From assembly GCF_007558815.1 (NCBI RefSeq), contig NZ_VLTJ01000039.1, positions 496,001 to 560,000 of the forward strand: a stretch of 64,000 bases of DNA, given 5' to 3'. Source of the stretch: Verticiella sediminum (GTDB taxonomy: Bacteria > Pseudomonadota > Gammaproteobacteria > Burkholderiales > Burkholderiaceae_B). Of the stretch, positions 9,895 to 20,945 are shown one piece after another. A model generated the notes under the pieces. It did not search any database, was not told the origin of the DNA, and saw nothing but the letters and a program-made list of their open reading frames with translations. Both the position numbers and the translations under genes were made by a program. How positions within the stretch are numbered: the stretch's first letter is position 1; each line of letters starts with the position of its first letter.

Positions 9895-11242
9895 CGTGGT
9901 GATCCGGGTCGAGCGGCTGAGCAAGTGCTACCAGATCTACGACCAGCCGCGCGACCGCCTCAAGCAGTTCGTCCTGCCGCGCCTGCAGCGCACGCTCGGC
10001 AGGCGGCCTGGCTCGTACTACCGCGAGTTCTGGGCGCTGCAGGACGTCAGTTTCGAGGTTCGCAAGGGCGAGGCCGTCGGCATCGTCGGACGCAACGGCA
10101 GCGGCAAGTCGACGCTGCTGCAGATGATCTGCGGCACCTTGAACCCCACCGCCGGCGACGTCCACATCCAGGGCAGGGTGGCCGCGCTGCTCGAACTGGG
10201 CTCGGGGTTCAACCCCGAGTTCACCGGACGCGAGAACGTCTACCTGAACGCAACCCTGCTCGGCCTTTCCCGCGAGGAGATCGACGCGCGCTTCGAGGAC
10301 ATCGCCGCCTTCGCCAACATCGGCAGTTTCATCGAGCAGCCGGTCAAGACCTATTCCAGCGGCATGTATGTGCGCCTGGCGTTCGCGGTGATCGCCCATG
10401 TGGACGCGGACATCCTGGTGATCGACGAGGCGCTGGCCGTCGGCGACGTCTTCTTCCAGCAGAAGTGCATGCGCTTTCTGCAGCGCTTCCAGCAGCGCGG
10501 CGGCAGCCTGCTGCTGGTCACGCACGACACGGCGGCCGTGCTCGGCATGTGCGAGAAGGCGCTCCTGCTCTCGCCCATGGGCCAGCGCGCGCCGATCTAC
10601 GGGCAGGCCGAGGAAGTCTGCCGGATCTATCTGGAGGACCTCTACCGCGACCCGGGCCGGGTGGCTGCCGGGGCCGGCGAGGACGCGGCCGCCGACGAGC
10701 CTGCGCCGCGCGGCACCGTGTTCGAGGCTGCGCCCGAACCGCCGGCGAGCTACGCGGTCTCACCCTTCAATGCGCAGGCGCGCTCGTTCGGCGAGGGCAA
10801 GGCAAGCATCGTCGACGCGGGCTTGTTCGACCTCGACGGGCGCCGCCTGAGCGCTGCGCAGGCCGAGCAGCGCGTTGCGTTGAAGATTCGCGTGCAGGTG
10901 CATCGGCGCGTGGTGTATCCGGCCTTCGGCTTCATGCTCAAGAACCGGCATGGCGAGTTCCTCTTCACCGAGGGCACCGATGCGGCCTTCCGCGCGCAGG
11001 GGCTGGCCTTCGAGCCCGGCCAGGTCGCGGTGGCGAGCTTCGAGTTCGACATGCCGCAGTTGATCCAGGGGGTCTACACGGTCAACGTCGCGTTCGCCGA
11101 GGGGCTCGGCCACGAACACCAGCAGCAGCACTGGCTGCACGACGCGCTCGTGCTCGAAGTGCTGCGCAGCCGGCTGGTGCACGGCTATTGCGGCGTCGCC
11201 AGGCTGACGTCGAGAATCGAATTGGTGGGAGAGCATGGCTGA
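9884..11242 (+). CDS. wzt: O-antigen ABC transporter ATP-binding protein Wzt with C-terminal domain
   Basis: ATPase partner of Wzm. The 452 residues have Walker A GRNGSGKST (69-77), the ABC signature in KTYSSGMYVRLAF (about 155-167), and Walker B ILVIDEALAVGD (177-188). After a low-complexity Ala/Pro linker (about 255-285) comes a beta-rich domain to residue about 445 resembling the Wzt carbohydrate-binding domain, which in known systems recognises the capped end of the O-chain. A Wzt with this domain suggests export depends on a terminal modification, consistent with the methyltransferase gene that follows and overlaps by eight bases. Confidence 0.93.
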   Translation: MSSDVVIRVERLSKCYQIYDQPRDRLKQFVLPRLQRTLGRRPGSYYREFWALQDVSFEVRKGEAVGIVGRNGSGKSTLLQMICGTLNPTAGDVHIQGRVAALLELGSGFNPEFTGRENVYLNATLLGLSREEIDARFEDIAAFANIGSFIEQPVKTYSSGMYVRLAFAVIAHVDADILVIDEALAVGDVFFQQKCMRFLQRFQQRGGSLLLVTHDTAAVLGMCEKALLLSPMGQRAPIYGQAEEVCRIYLEDLYRDPGRVAAGAGEDAAADEPAPRGTVFEAAPEPPASYAVSPFNAQARSFGEGKASIVDAGLFDLDGRRLSAAQAEQRVALKIRVQVHRRVVYPAFGFMLKNRHGEFLFTEGTDAAFRAQGLAFEPGQVAVASFEFDMPQLIQGVYTVNVAFAEGLGHEHQQQHWLHDALVLEVLRSRLVHGYCGVARLTSRIELVGEHG

Positions 11243-12455
11243 GTACACGGCAGACTGGATCGACACCCGCTACGGCAGGTTCGCCGTGCCGCAAGGCGAC
11301 GACCTGATCGGCAATTCCCTGCGCCGGTACGGCGAGTGGGCGCAACTCGAGATCGACCTGCTCACCCGGTTCATCGAGCCCGGCCAGACCGTGCTCGATG
11401 TCGGCGCCTTCATCGGCACGCACGCACGGGCGTTCTCCGACAGGGTCGGCGCCCAGGGCAGGGTGATCGCCTTCGAACCCAACGAAGACACTTTCGCGCT
11501 GCTGCAGGCCAATGTCGCGGCGGCGCGCTGGCCCAACATCCAGGCGCGCAACGTCGGCCTGGGGCGCACGGCCGCGCGCGTGGTCGTGACCGCGACGGCG
11601 GGCAATGGCGGCGCCTCGGTGCTGGCCGCCGCCTCGGACGGCGCGCACAGTATCGCCGTGTGGCCGCTCGATCAGGTCGAACTCGAGGGGCCGGTCCATT
11701 TCATCAAAATGGACGTCGAAGGCATGGAGATGGACGTGCTGGCGGGCGCCCGGCGCGTGATCGAGCAGCACCGTCCTCTCCTGTTCCTGGAAGTGAACTC
11801 GCTCGAGGGCGCCCATCCGTCGCTGGCCTGGGCCGCGGAACAGGGCTACGCCTGTTTCGGCGTGCTCGAACCCGCGTTCAACCCGGACAACCTGCGGGCC
11901 AACCCCGACAACGTCTTCGGCGCCGGCAAGGAGTGCGGGCTGCTGCTGTTGCCGCAAGCCACGCTGGCCCGCCACGAGGCGGCGCTCGCGCACGCGCGCC
12001 TGCCGCGCATTCGCACGCTGGACGACCTGGCGCTGCTGTTGCTGCACAAGCCGCAATACCCTGAGGAGGCGCTCGCGCGCTCCCTGAACGGCGCGCTGGG
12101 CCTGGACTACCCCTCGCCGCGCGCCGGGCAGCTCGCGCAGGAGCTCGACTCGCGCGTTCGCCAGGTCGCCGAGCTCGAGGCCTTGCTGGCCGAGGAGCGC
12201 GCGCGGCGCGAGGCGAGCGAGGCGGCCAAGGCGTATGCGGAAACGCTGGCTTTCGAGCGCCTGGACGAGCTGGACGCGCTGCGTGCGCGCACGCAGGCGG
12301 CCGAGCAGGCGAGGGCTGGCGCCGAGGCGCTGAGGCAGACGCAGGACGCCGCGCTCTCGCGCCTGCGCGTCGACGTGCAGCGCATCCGCGCCAGCAAGGC
12401 CTATCGCCTGCTCGCGGCTGCGGGGCTCGCGCCCCGGCTGCCGGAGGACGAATGA
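11235..12455 (+). CDS. FkbM-family methyltransferase with C-terminal coiled coil
   Basis: Predicted SAM-dependent O-methyltransferase acting on the polysaccharide. In the 406 residues, SAM motif I is VLDVGAFIGTHARAF (about 53-67) with RVIAFEPNEDTF following, and VHFIKMDVEGMEMDVL is the FkbM signature. After about residue 285 the sequence turns into an Ala/Glu/Arg-rich heptad-like region (QLAQELDSRVRQVAELEALL onward, to about 385) predicted to be a coiled coil. The methyltransferase-plus-coiled-coil layout next to a Wzt with a carbohydrate-binding domain recalls the chain terminator WbdD, but no kinase domain is present. Overlaps wzt and the next gene. Confidence 0.8.
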   Translation: MAEYTADWIDTRYGRFAVPQGDDLIGNSLRRYGEWAQLEIDLLTRFIEPGQTVLDVGAFIGTHARAFSDRVGAQGRVIAFEPNEDTFALLQANVAAARWPNIQARNVGLGRTAARVVVTATAGNGGASVLAAASDGAHSIAVWPLDQVELEGPVHFIKMDVEGMEMDVLAGARRVIEQHRPLLFLEVNSLEGAHPSLAWAAEQGYACFGVLEPAFNPDNLRANPDNVFGAGKECGLLLLPQATLARHEAALAHARLPRIRTLDDLALLLLHKPQYPEEALARSLNGALGLDYPSPRAGQLAQELDSRVRQVAELEALLAEERARREASEAAKAYAETLAFERLDELDALRARTQAAEQARAGAEALRQTQDAALSRLRVDVQRIRASKAYRLLAAAGLAPRLPEDE

Positions 12456-14071
12456 CCGAGCTGCACTGGTCCATCGACTCTCTGGCGGTGCGCGAGAACG
12501 TCGTGTTCGGCTTCGGTTGGGCGTTTCACCCCTCGTTGCCGATCACTTCGATGCGCGTCGTCTTGAGCTGTCCGGGCGAGGGGCCCGCGCAATCCATCGC
12601 CGCCGAGCACGGCAAGCCGCGCGAGGACGTCGGGCAGGCGCATCCCGAGGCGCCGACAGCGGCGAGCTCGGGTTTCCTGGTGTACGGCGGCTTCCAGGGG
12701 CGGGCGCCGGTCTCGGCCCTGCTCGAGGTCGGCCTCGCCGACGGCAGCGTGATCGAGCTGCCCATCCCGCCGTCCCGGCTGGCGCACAGCGGCGGCCGGC
12801 GCGCGGCGGACAAGCGCGCCGCCATGCGCCAGGCCGGCCAACTGCTGCGGCGCGCCGTCGGCCTGGTCAGGGCCGGGCAGTTCGGCAGCCTGCTCGACAA
12901 GGCCCGGCGCTACCTCAAGGGCCGCCCGGCCGGGACGCTGGACCGGCCCGCCGCCCTCGCAGGGCGGCTGCATCGTGACGAGCTGCGCGACCTCTGCGTG
13001 ATCGTGGACCACGACCTGGGCGGCGGCGCCAACCACTACCGCACCCGCCTGGTCGACGACATGCTCGCCCAGGGGCGCACCGTGCTCATCCTCACTTACC
13101 ATGTCGCGACGCTCACGCACATGGTGATCGTGCGCAATCGGCGTCTCGACGAGCGCCTCGCCATCCCCGACAAGGCGTTCTTCGTCGAAGCGGTGGCCCA
13201 CCTGCCCGTCACCGAGATCATCTACAACACGGGCGTCTCGTTCGCCCGGCCGGAGGAGATCCCGCTGGTCCTGCTGGAGCTCAAGCAGCGGACCGGCGCG
13301 CGCCTGCGGGTGCTCGGCCACGATTTCTACATGGTGTGCCCGTCGCACTTTCTCATCGACGTGAACGGTGCCTATTGCGGCGTGCCCGGCCTCGACGCCT
13401 GTGCCCGCTGCCTGCCCGACAACCCGCACGGCTTCGCCACGCTGTTCGCCGAGCGCGACATGGCCAAGTGGCGCAGCCTCTGGGGCGCGCTGCTCGCGGG
13501 TGCGGACGAGATCGTCGTCTTCTCGAACAGCACGGCCGGGCTGTTGCGGCGCGTCTATCCGCAGATCGGCGCCGCCCAGGTGTCGGTGGTGCCGCACCAG
13601 GTGACCTACCTGCGCGTCGAGCCGCCGCGGGTGACGAATACCGCGACGCTGCGCATCGGCGTGGTCGGCCAGATCGGATTCCACAAGGGCGCGTCGTTCG
13701 TGAAGGCGCTCGGCGAGGAGGTGGCGCGTCGCGGGCTCGATGCCAGGATCGTCGTGATCGGTTCGATCGAGTCGAATTGCGATGCCGCCGTGCTCAGCCA
13801 GACGGGGCCCTACCGCCACGACGAACTACCCGGCCTGCTCGAGCGCTCGGGGGCGAACATCATGCTCTTTCCCTCGATCTGGCCCGAGACGTTTTCCTAC
13901 GTGGTGCAGGAGCTGATGGACATGGGCCTGCCGGTCGCCGCGTTCGACTTCGGCGCGCCGGCCGAGCGACTCGCCACCTACGCCAGAGGATGCGTCCTCG
14001 ATTCGATGGACCCGGCCCGCGTGCTGGACCAGCTCATTTCATTTCACCGCAAGATCTACCTTGCGCATTGA
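12452..14071 (+). CDS. Family 4-like glycosyltransferase with N-terminal beta domain
   Basis: Predicted sugar transferase of the cluster. The 539 residues split into an N-terminal beta-rich module (about 1-110, starting ELHWSIDSLAVRENVVFGFG) of a type often seen in surface-polysaccharide proteins, a linker, and a GT-B body from about 185: VDHDLGGGANHYR, LGHDFYMVCPSHFL, the second Rossmann half starting TLRIGVVGQIGFHKG, and the nucleotide-sugar site FPSIWPETFSYVVQELMDMG, which resembles the GT4 E-x7-E motif. A cysteine cluster (CGVPGLDACARC) is unusual. Start overlaps the methyltransferase by four bases. Confidence 0.78.
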   Translation: MTELHWSIDSLAVRENVVFGFGWAFHPSLPITSMRVVLSCPGEGPAQSIAAEHGKPREDVGQAHPEAPTAASSGFLVYGGFQGRAPVSALLEVGLADGSVIELPIPPSRLAHSGGRRAADKRAAMRQAGQLLRRAVGLVRAGQFGSLLDKARRYLKGRPAGTLDRPAALAGRLHRDELRDLCVIVDHDLGGGANHYRTRLVDDMLAQGRTVLILTYHVATLTHMVIVRNRRLDERLAIPDKAFFVEAVAHLPVTEIIYNTGVSFARPEEIPLVLLELKQRTGARLRVLGHDFYMVCPSHFLIDVNGAYCGVPGLDACARCLPDNPHGFATLFAERDMAKWRSLWGALLAGADEIVVFSNSTAGLLRRVYPQIGAAQVSVVPHQVTYLRVEPPRVTNTATLRIGVVGQIGFHKGASFVKALGEEVARRGLDARIVVIGSIESNCDAAVLSQTGPYRHDELPGLLERSGANIMLFPSIWPETFSYVVQELMDMGLPVAAFDFGAPAERLATYARGCVLDSMDPARVLDQLISFHRKIYLAH

Positions 14072-14077
14072 TCCTTT

Positions 14078-16743
<2,666 letters not shown>

Positions 16744-16758
16744 CGATCTCAACAGATC

Positions 16759-16788
16759 TTGTGACAAGCCAGGAATCTGTGCTAATAT
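16759..16788 (+). promoter_or_regulatory. Candidate promoter for tRNA-Ser
   Basis: TTGTGA at 16759-16764 and TAATAT at 16783-16788 are 18 bp apart, just after the serS stop. A start near 16795 would give a 5' leader of about 47 bases before the mature tRNA. Confidence 0.45.
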
Positions 16789-16841
16789 TCTTGGCTTACC
16801 TCAACGCAGTTTTCCTTACGGGAAGTGCGCCACTGATAGCA

Positions 16842-16932
16842 GGAAGGGTGGCAGAGAGGTCGAATGCGCCGGACTCGAAATCCGGTATACGGTCATACCG
16901 TATCGTGGGTTCGAATCCCACCCCTTCCGCCA
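16842..16932 (+). tRNA. serU: tRNA-Ser(CGA)
   Basis: Complete 91-base serine tRNA with encoded CCA. Acceptor arm GGAAGGG pairs with CCCTTCC (16922-16928), discriminator G at 16929, CCA at 16930-16932. The anticodon stem CCGGA/TCCGG closes the loop CTCGAAA with anticodon CGA at 16876-16878, reading UCG. A long variable arm (TACGGTCATACCGTA region) is as expected for serine. The T arm GGGTTCGAATCCC is canonical. The 3' end is a likely phage integration target, given the integrase remnant just downstream. Confidence 0.96.
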
Positions 16933-16959
16933 GAAAATCAACAGGTTAGCGTTAAATGA

Positions 16960-16982
16960 AAAGGCCCCTCAAAGGGGCCTTT
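16960..16982 (+). terminator. Rho-independent terminator after tRNA-Ser
   Basis: Perfect 10-bp stem AAAGGCCCCT / AGGGGCCTTT with a CAA loop, 27 bases after the CCA end. It could also serve the minus strand, since the stem carries A and T runs on both sides. Confidence 0.85.
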
Positions 16983-16989
16983 GTCGTTG

Positions 16990-17440
16990 ATGGTGGGGGA
17001 AATATTGACGGATAGCGGTCAGGCCGCCTTGCTGCCGATCTTGCCCATTGCCGCTGCCAGAGTACAGATCGACACCCGCGTTGATAAGCTCGCTGGCCGT
17101 GCTATGCCGCAGGTCGTGGAAGTGGACGTGCGGGAGCCCGGCGCGTGCTCGAATGCGTGTTGGATCGTGATCTTGGGCCCGGTAGGCATCTTGCGGCGCA
17201 GAATGCCACGCGGGGGTGAATCGGCACAATGCGCGGCGTGCCGTTCTTGGTGTCCTGCAGATGGAAGCCGTTTGCGCGAGGGATTGCGTGCCGGGTCTCT
17301 GACAAGCGCATGCCGGAGTGCAAGGCCACGCATATCGTCTTGCGGGCCTTCCGATTGGTGCAGTTGCGCACGAGCGTCAGCATCTCGTGTCGAGACACGT
17401 AGTGCTAGCGTTCGTTGGACGCCTGGGGGGGGAGGCACGC
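16990..17440 (-). pseudogene. Decayed tyrosine recombinase (phage/island integrase)
   Basis: Pieces of an integrase catalytic domain lie in three reading frames of the minus strand. Going 5' to 3' there is HYVSRHEMLTLVRNC just after an in-frame TAG near 17403, then CVALHSGMRLSE holding the first catalytic Arg, DTKNGTPRIVPIHPRV, and after a frameshift HFHDLRHSTASELINAGVDL with the His-x-x-Arg box. The end is scrambled again and no intact ORF spans the domain. Its position next to the tRNA-Ser 3' end shows how the island entered. Edges are approximate. Confidence 0.85.
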
Positions 17441-17625
17441 CCCTTGTACGCCCAGTGCGTCTACGCGACTGAGCGCAGAGGTTCCCGACGAGCCGCGGAA
17501 ACGAAATCACGCGGACTGGATGCAGGGACGCCCGTCGGCGCTGGACCGGGTAGAGCTGGACGGGCGGTATTTGCCCTGGATGCGTTGGAGCGAAAAGCCG
17601 ATGCGGACTGACGCGCTGTCAGCGA

Positions 17626-17961
17626 TCACGCGTGAGCTGCTTCCCGAATGGCGCTGGCAACCCATTGATTCAGGCTTTCCCCGCTGGCCGCAGCAGCAAC
17701 GGCCGCTGCCTCGTGGATCTCAGGGCTGACGCGCAGCACAAACTTCCCCGAGAAGGTCTTCCGGGGCTCGATGCCGCGCTTGGCACACTCGTCCAAGAAG
17801 GCAGCAAGAGAGATTTCACCCTCACGATGCAGCCCCGCCACGTCGCTGGCGTAGAAATCTGCGCCGCCGTTGAGGCCGATGAATTCGCCACGGAACATCT
17901 CGATGTCCGCATCGTAGGTAATGACGGCCTGCTGGCCGCCGATGGTCATCACGTTCTTCAT
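17626..17961 (-). CDS. hicB: HicB-family antitoxin
   Basis: Antitoxin of a type II HicAB module, 111 residues. The N-terminal partial RNase-H-like fold (VITYDADIEMFRGEFIGLNG, about 13-32) is followed by SLAAFLDECAKRGIEP and a C-terminal ribbon-helix-helix DNA-binding part (KFVLRVSPEIHEAAAVAAAA, 73-92, then SLNQWVASAIREA). The antitoxin would sequester HicA and repress the operon. The ATG at 17961 overlaps the hicA stop (ATGA at 17958-17961), giving coupled translation in the usual toxin-first order. Confidence 0.92.
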   Translation of the reverse strand: MKNVMTIGGQQAVITYDADIEMFRGEFIGLNGGADFYASDVAGLHREGEISLAAFLDECAKRGIEPRKTFSGKFVLRVSPEIHEAAAVAAAASGESLNQWVASAIREAAHA

Positions 17962-18212
17962 GGTTTCACTCCGTTCTCTTCAAGCCATTTACGGGTGGAG
18001 GCCACTGCACCTTTGTCCATATCCGGGGAGGGGTGAGGTCGATGCATCACCTTGACCTGCCCGAACAGAAACACCGCTACTCGGGAGCCTTCGCGCCCAG
18101 TAATCTCGGCGCCCAGCTCCACGAACAGTGCAACGGCGTCGCTCCATTTGACGCCCGCCGGGGTGGGCCGGGAGAAGATTAGTTCGAGCGTCTTTCTGCA
18201 CCTAGCTTTCAC
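17958..18212 (-). CDS. hicA: HicA-family mRNA interferase toxin
   Basis: Toxin that binds and cleaves mRNA through a double-stranded RNA-binding-like fold. The conserved frame begins at a GTG (18210-18212) and reads 84 residues: KARCRKTLELIFSRPTPAG, then WSDAVALFVELGAEI, GSRVAVFLFGQVKVMHRPHP with the catalytic-type His, and DKGAVASTRKWLEENG. Length matches this HicA subfamily. The frame stays open further upstream but that part has no family similarity. The transcription start predicted from the promoter at 18220-18248 falls at or within a base or two of this GTG. Confidence 0.88.
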   Translation of the reverse strand: MKARCRKTLELIFSRPTPAGVKWSDAVALFVELGAEITGREGSRVAVFLFGQVKVMHRPHPSPDMDKGAVASTRKWLEENGVKP

Positions 18213-18219
18213 GCCTGAT

Positions 18220-18248
18220 ATGATACTAGAAAATAGTATCAAACGCAA
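18220..18248 (-). promoter_or_regulatory. hicAB promoter with embedded palindromic operator
   Basis: On the minus strand TTGCGT (18243-18248) and TATCAT (18220-18225) are separated by 17 bp. A perfect inverted repeat TGATACTA-GAAAA-TAGTATCA spans 18221-18241, covering the spacer and most of the -10 box, which is where a HicB ribbon-helix-helix dimer would be expected to repress. Confidence 0.65.
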
Positions 18249-19046
18249 GGGGGAGACGACCTTACTTGTGTTTCGGCTTGGGCTGCGAGTGTGTCCAAGA
18301 TGTCGTCTGCAGGAGTTGATACCGGGAACCGACTGCGACGCGCTCAACGGGCAGGGCAAGGTGATAAGGCTGCTGGACCTGCCGAACTTTGCAACCACGA
18401 TCTCTTACACGAGTCTGGGCATGCGATAAGACCGAATCGAACTCGCTTCGCTGGCCGGCACCGTACATGTGGCCCAGGGCACCGCACGGCGGTGGGGCCC
18501 TGAGGAGTACATGCCACAACCGACGGTCGGGCGCATCCCGTTGTTCTCCGCGCTCGTGATTGGCCCCACGGTGTATCTGGTTGATTGCCACGCCTGGACG
18601 GCTGGAATGGGCGTACGCACCGGCTCCGAAGCGGAGCAGGTGCACCTGGAGCGCCACAACCGCCATTGCCATTGCCTCGCTCGCACAATACCGCGTCTGC
18701 AAGCGGGGATGGACCCACGACTCGTCGGCTACGGGGATTCAATCACGGCCCAGGGGGAGGCGTATGACAGACGCCTGGTGGTTCAACGAGCGATTGCATC
18801 GCAGGCCATCACTCGACTGATGCTGGCGGCCGTGCATGCCGGGTGCTGCCTACTGCTCGACGCAGTACATCGAGGATGACATTGGGCTGGGGTTCAGTGG
18901 TTTCCATCCCGATTCTCTTTGCGCAGCAAACCTGTTCAACCATCCGGGCCCGGCTCAGTTGCCCGCTATCGGGGGGCGCTGGCTGCACTGCTCGTGCCGT
19001 AGCACCAGCGCGCTATGCTGATCCTGATCGGTTCGGTCTAGTTCCC
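18249..19046. other. Degraded island DNA without a recognisable gene
   Basis: About 800 bp between hicA and the first tailspike-like gene. Short frames occur on both strands; the longest on the plus strand (18469-18879, GTG start, 136 residues, containing VYLVDCHAWTAG) has no ribosome binding site and no family I recognise. The stretch probably represents decayed phage DNA. Confidence 0.4.
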
Positions 19047-19320
19047 TAAAGGAGGTAGCGATGCTCTCGGTTGGTGATGCTGTGCATCTACAAAGCGGTG
19101 GTGGGTTGATGACTGTGGTGAGCGTGCACGAGGGTTCAGATTCCATTTCTTGTTCTTGGATGGCGTCAGACGGCAAACTGGGTAACGCGACGTTCCCGTC
19201 GGCAGCGCTGCGAGCGATACCGCAGCCGCGCTCCGCCTCTGTTGCCGCTGATATTGAGATTGGGGATGATCTGCCGCCAGGGCCCAATCTGGTGTATTCG
19301 ACGCAGAAGCTCTCGGGACC
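19015..19320 (+). repeat. Imperfect direct repeat, copy 1 (tailspike 5' module)
   Basis: The stretch from TGATC...GGTT upstream of the ribosome binding site through codon 86 of the first tailspike-like gene is closely matched by 21297-21603. Long identical blocks such as CCGCAGCCGCGCTCCGCCTC occur in both. Similarity stops where the two proteins diverge. Confidence 0.85.
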
Positions 19321-20800
19321 TGACGGAGCTGCTTCCGTTGGCTTCGGCGAACGCGCCGTCGCCGACAAGCTAGGTGAGATTGTCAGCGCGAAGGATTACG
19401 GGGCGAAAGGTGACGGTCTGACGGACGATGGGCCGGCTCTGAGCGCCATGTGGGTGGCCATTCGGGCTCGGATCGAGTCGTTGGGCGCGAACAGCCGCGT
19501 TTGTCGTCTTGCAGTGCTGATCCCGCCGGGCTATTACCGCATTGCGACATCCATCGACTGGACCAACGCCGCTGCGTGGAATATCCAAGTGCATGCGGGC
19601 GGTGCGGTCTTGCTCGGCGAATGTACCGGCAAGGCGGTCATCGACGCGTGCAATACGCGCGGGCTGCATGTGCATGGATTACACGTCCACGGCGTTGAGG
19701 CGAGCACGCCGAGCTGCGGGGTACTGCTTTCACCAGCGGGCATTCAGACTTGCGGCAACAACGGTTTTTCGGAGTTTAAGACGACTGGGCACTTTACGGT
19801 TGCACCGCTCGCAAACCTGGGTAGTGAAACGACGGCCTTCTACAACTGCTACTTCGCCAACAACCAGGTGGGCGGGAACTCCTATTCCTACGTCGCGGAT
19901 GCGCGTAATCGCCTGGGGTTGACCAGTGACTACGTCACCCTTCGAGCCCCGGGAGTGGCTGTGTCGTTTACCCGGAACGCATTCTATAGCTGTCATTTCC
20001 GCAAGAATCTGGGCGGGGACGGCGTGTATCTCGAAGGTACCAACGGCTGGATGTTCGACCATGCCTGCTATCACTTGGCCTTCTCCGGAGCAAACTTCCG
20101 GGTTGTTCAAAGCGCAAGTTTCCGAAACGTGGACCTGTCCATTCGAGGCCTCTTTGAGACCGCTCAGGCGCCGGGCTTGGATTACTGCGTCCGCTTCATC
20201 GTCGAAGATGGCGGGACCTCTGCCATCCCGGGGTTCGAGTTCGTGGCCGGCTTGCCCCACGCAAAAACCGCCATTTTCCGGATAGAGGGGCCTGACGGGG
20301 AAGACCTCGTCGCTGGGGGCCTGAGATTGCGGGCATCCACCATCAAAGTGGGCGGCTCCATGGCATCCGGCGGCGTCACCCCCAAGATGTTCTCCGGTGC
20401 ACGCCTCTACATCGTGGGGGATATCCACTGCGCAGACGGGGCCATGCTGGATCTCTCGGTCTTGGAAGGGCTTCACGGCACCGTCTACACCGTGGACGCC
20501 ACTTCGACGGTCTTCCCTGCGTCGGGAAGCCACGCCTTCACCCTGTACGACGAGATCACGCTTTCCGGGCAGGTGGTGCGGATCGGCGGCGCTGGTGGAC
20601 AGGTGGGCCTGCAGGGTGGCTCTATTCCGACCCTCAGGGCTGAAGGATCGGGCGCGGACTACGACCTCCTCCTTCGCGGGAAGGGGATTGGACAAGTGCG
20701 ATTCGGTACCTGGACGAACTCGGCTGACGCGGCAGTCACCGGTTACATCACGATCAAGGATGCGGGCGGCGCGACGCGCAAGATCGCAACCATTGCATAA
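19061..20800 (+). CDS. Tailspike-like beta-helix protein with N-terminal YodC-like (DUF2158) module
   Basis: 579-residue protein of likely phage origin. Residues 3-50 (SVGDAVHLQSGGGLMTVVSV ... CSWM ... NATFPSAAL) match the small YodC/DUF2158 fold. A linker with NLVYSTQKLSGPDGAASVGF leads to the tailspike motif SAKDYGAKGDGLTDD (about 109-123), the usual entry to a pectate-lyase-3 right-handed beta-helix that binds or cuts surface polysaccharide. The C-terminal DAAVTGYITIKDAGGATRKI resembles ends of phage tail proteins. AAAGGAGGT lies six bases before the ATG. No other tail genes are nearby. Confidence 0.75.
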   Translation: MLSVGDAVHLQSGGGLMTVVSVHEGSDSISCSWMASDGKLGNATFPSAALRAIPQPRSASVAADIEIGDDLPPGPNLVYSTQKLSGPDGAASVGFGERAVADKLGEIVSAKDYGAKGDGLTDDGPALSAMWVAIRARIESLGANSRVCRLAVLIPPGYYRIATSIDWTNAAAWNIQVHAGGAVLLGECTGKAVIDACNTRGLHVHGLHVHGVEASTPSCGVLLSPAGIQTCGNNGFSEFKTTGHFTVAPLANLGSETTAFYNCYFANNQVGGNSYSYVADARNRLGLTSDYVTLRAPGVAVSFTRNAFYSCHFRKNLGGDGVYLEGTNGWMFDHACYHLAFSGANFRVVQSASFRNVDLSIRGLFETAQAPGLDYCVRFIVEDGGTSAIPGFEFVAGLPHAKTAIFRIEGPDGEDLVAGGLRLRASTIKVGGSMASGGVTPKMFSGARLYIVGDIHCADGAMLDLSVLEGLHGTVYTVDATSTVFPASGSHAFTLYDEITLSGQVVRIGGAGGQVGLQGGSIPTLRAEGSGADYDLLLRGKGIGQVRFGTWTNSADAAVTGYITIKDAGGATRKIATIA

Positions 20801-20945
20801 GGGCATTGTAGAGGCCAGCCTCTGCATCTCTCGCAGTACCCGCCTTCGTCGAGCGGACTTCTCCATGCCCGTATCCGACCCGCTGGCGTTGCCGAGCGGT
20901 ATCTTTTTTGCGCCTAGGCGAGGGCGACAGATATGGAGGTGTCAC

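Noticed and set aside
12401-13819. Long antisense frame over the GT4-like gene
   Set aside because: No domains and composition of a shadow frame; the plus-strand gene is coupled to its neighbours.
17415-17729. 104-residue plus-strand frame between integrase remnant and hicB
   Set aside because: It overlaps the integrase remnant and hicB antisense and has no family match.
18469-18879. 136-residue plus-strand frame and overlapping minus-strand frames in the island
   Set aside because: GTG start without ribosome binding site, no recognisable family, several overlapping frames of equal quality on both strands.
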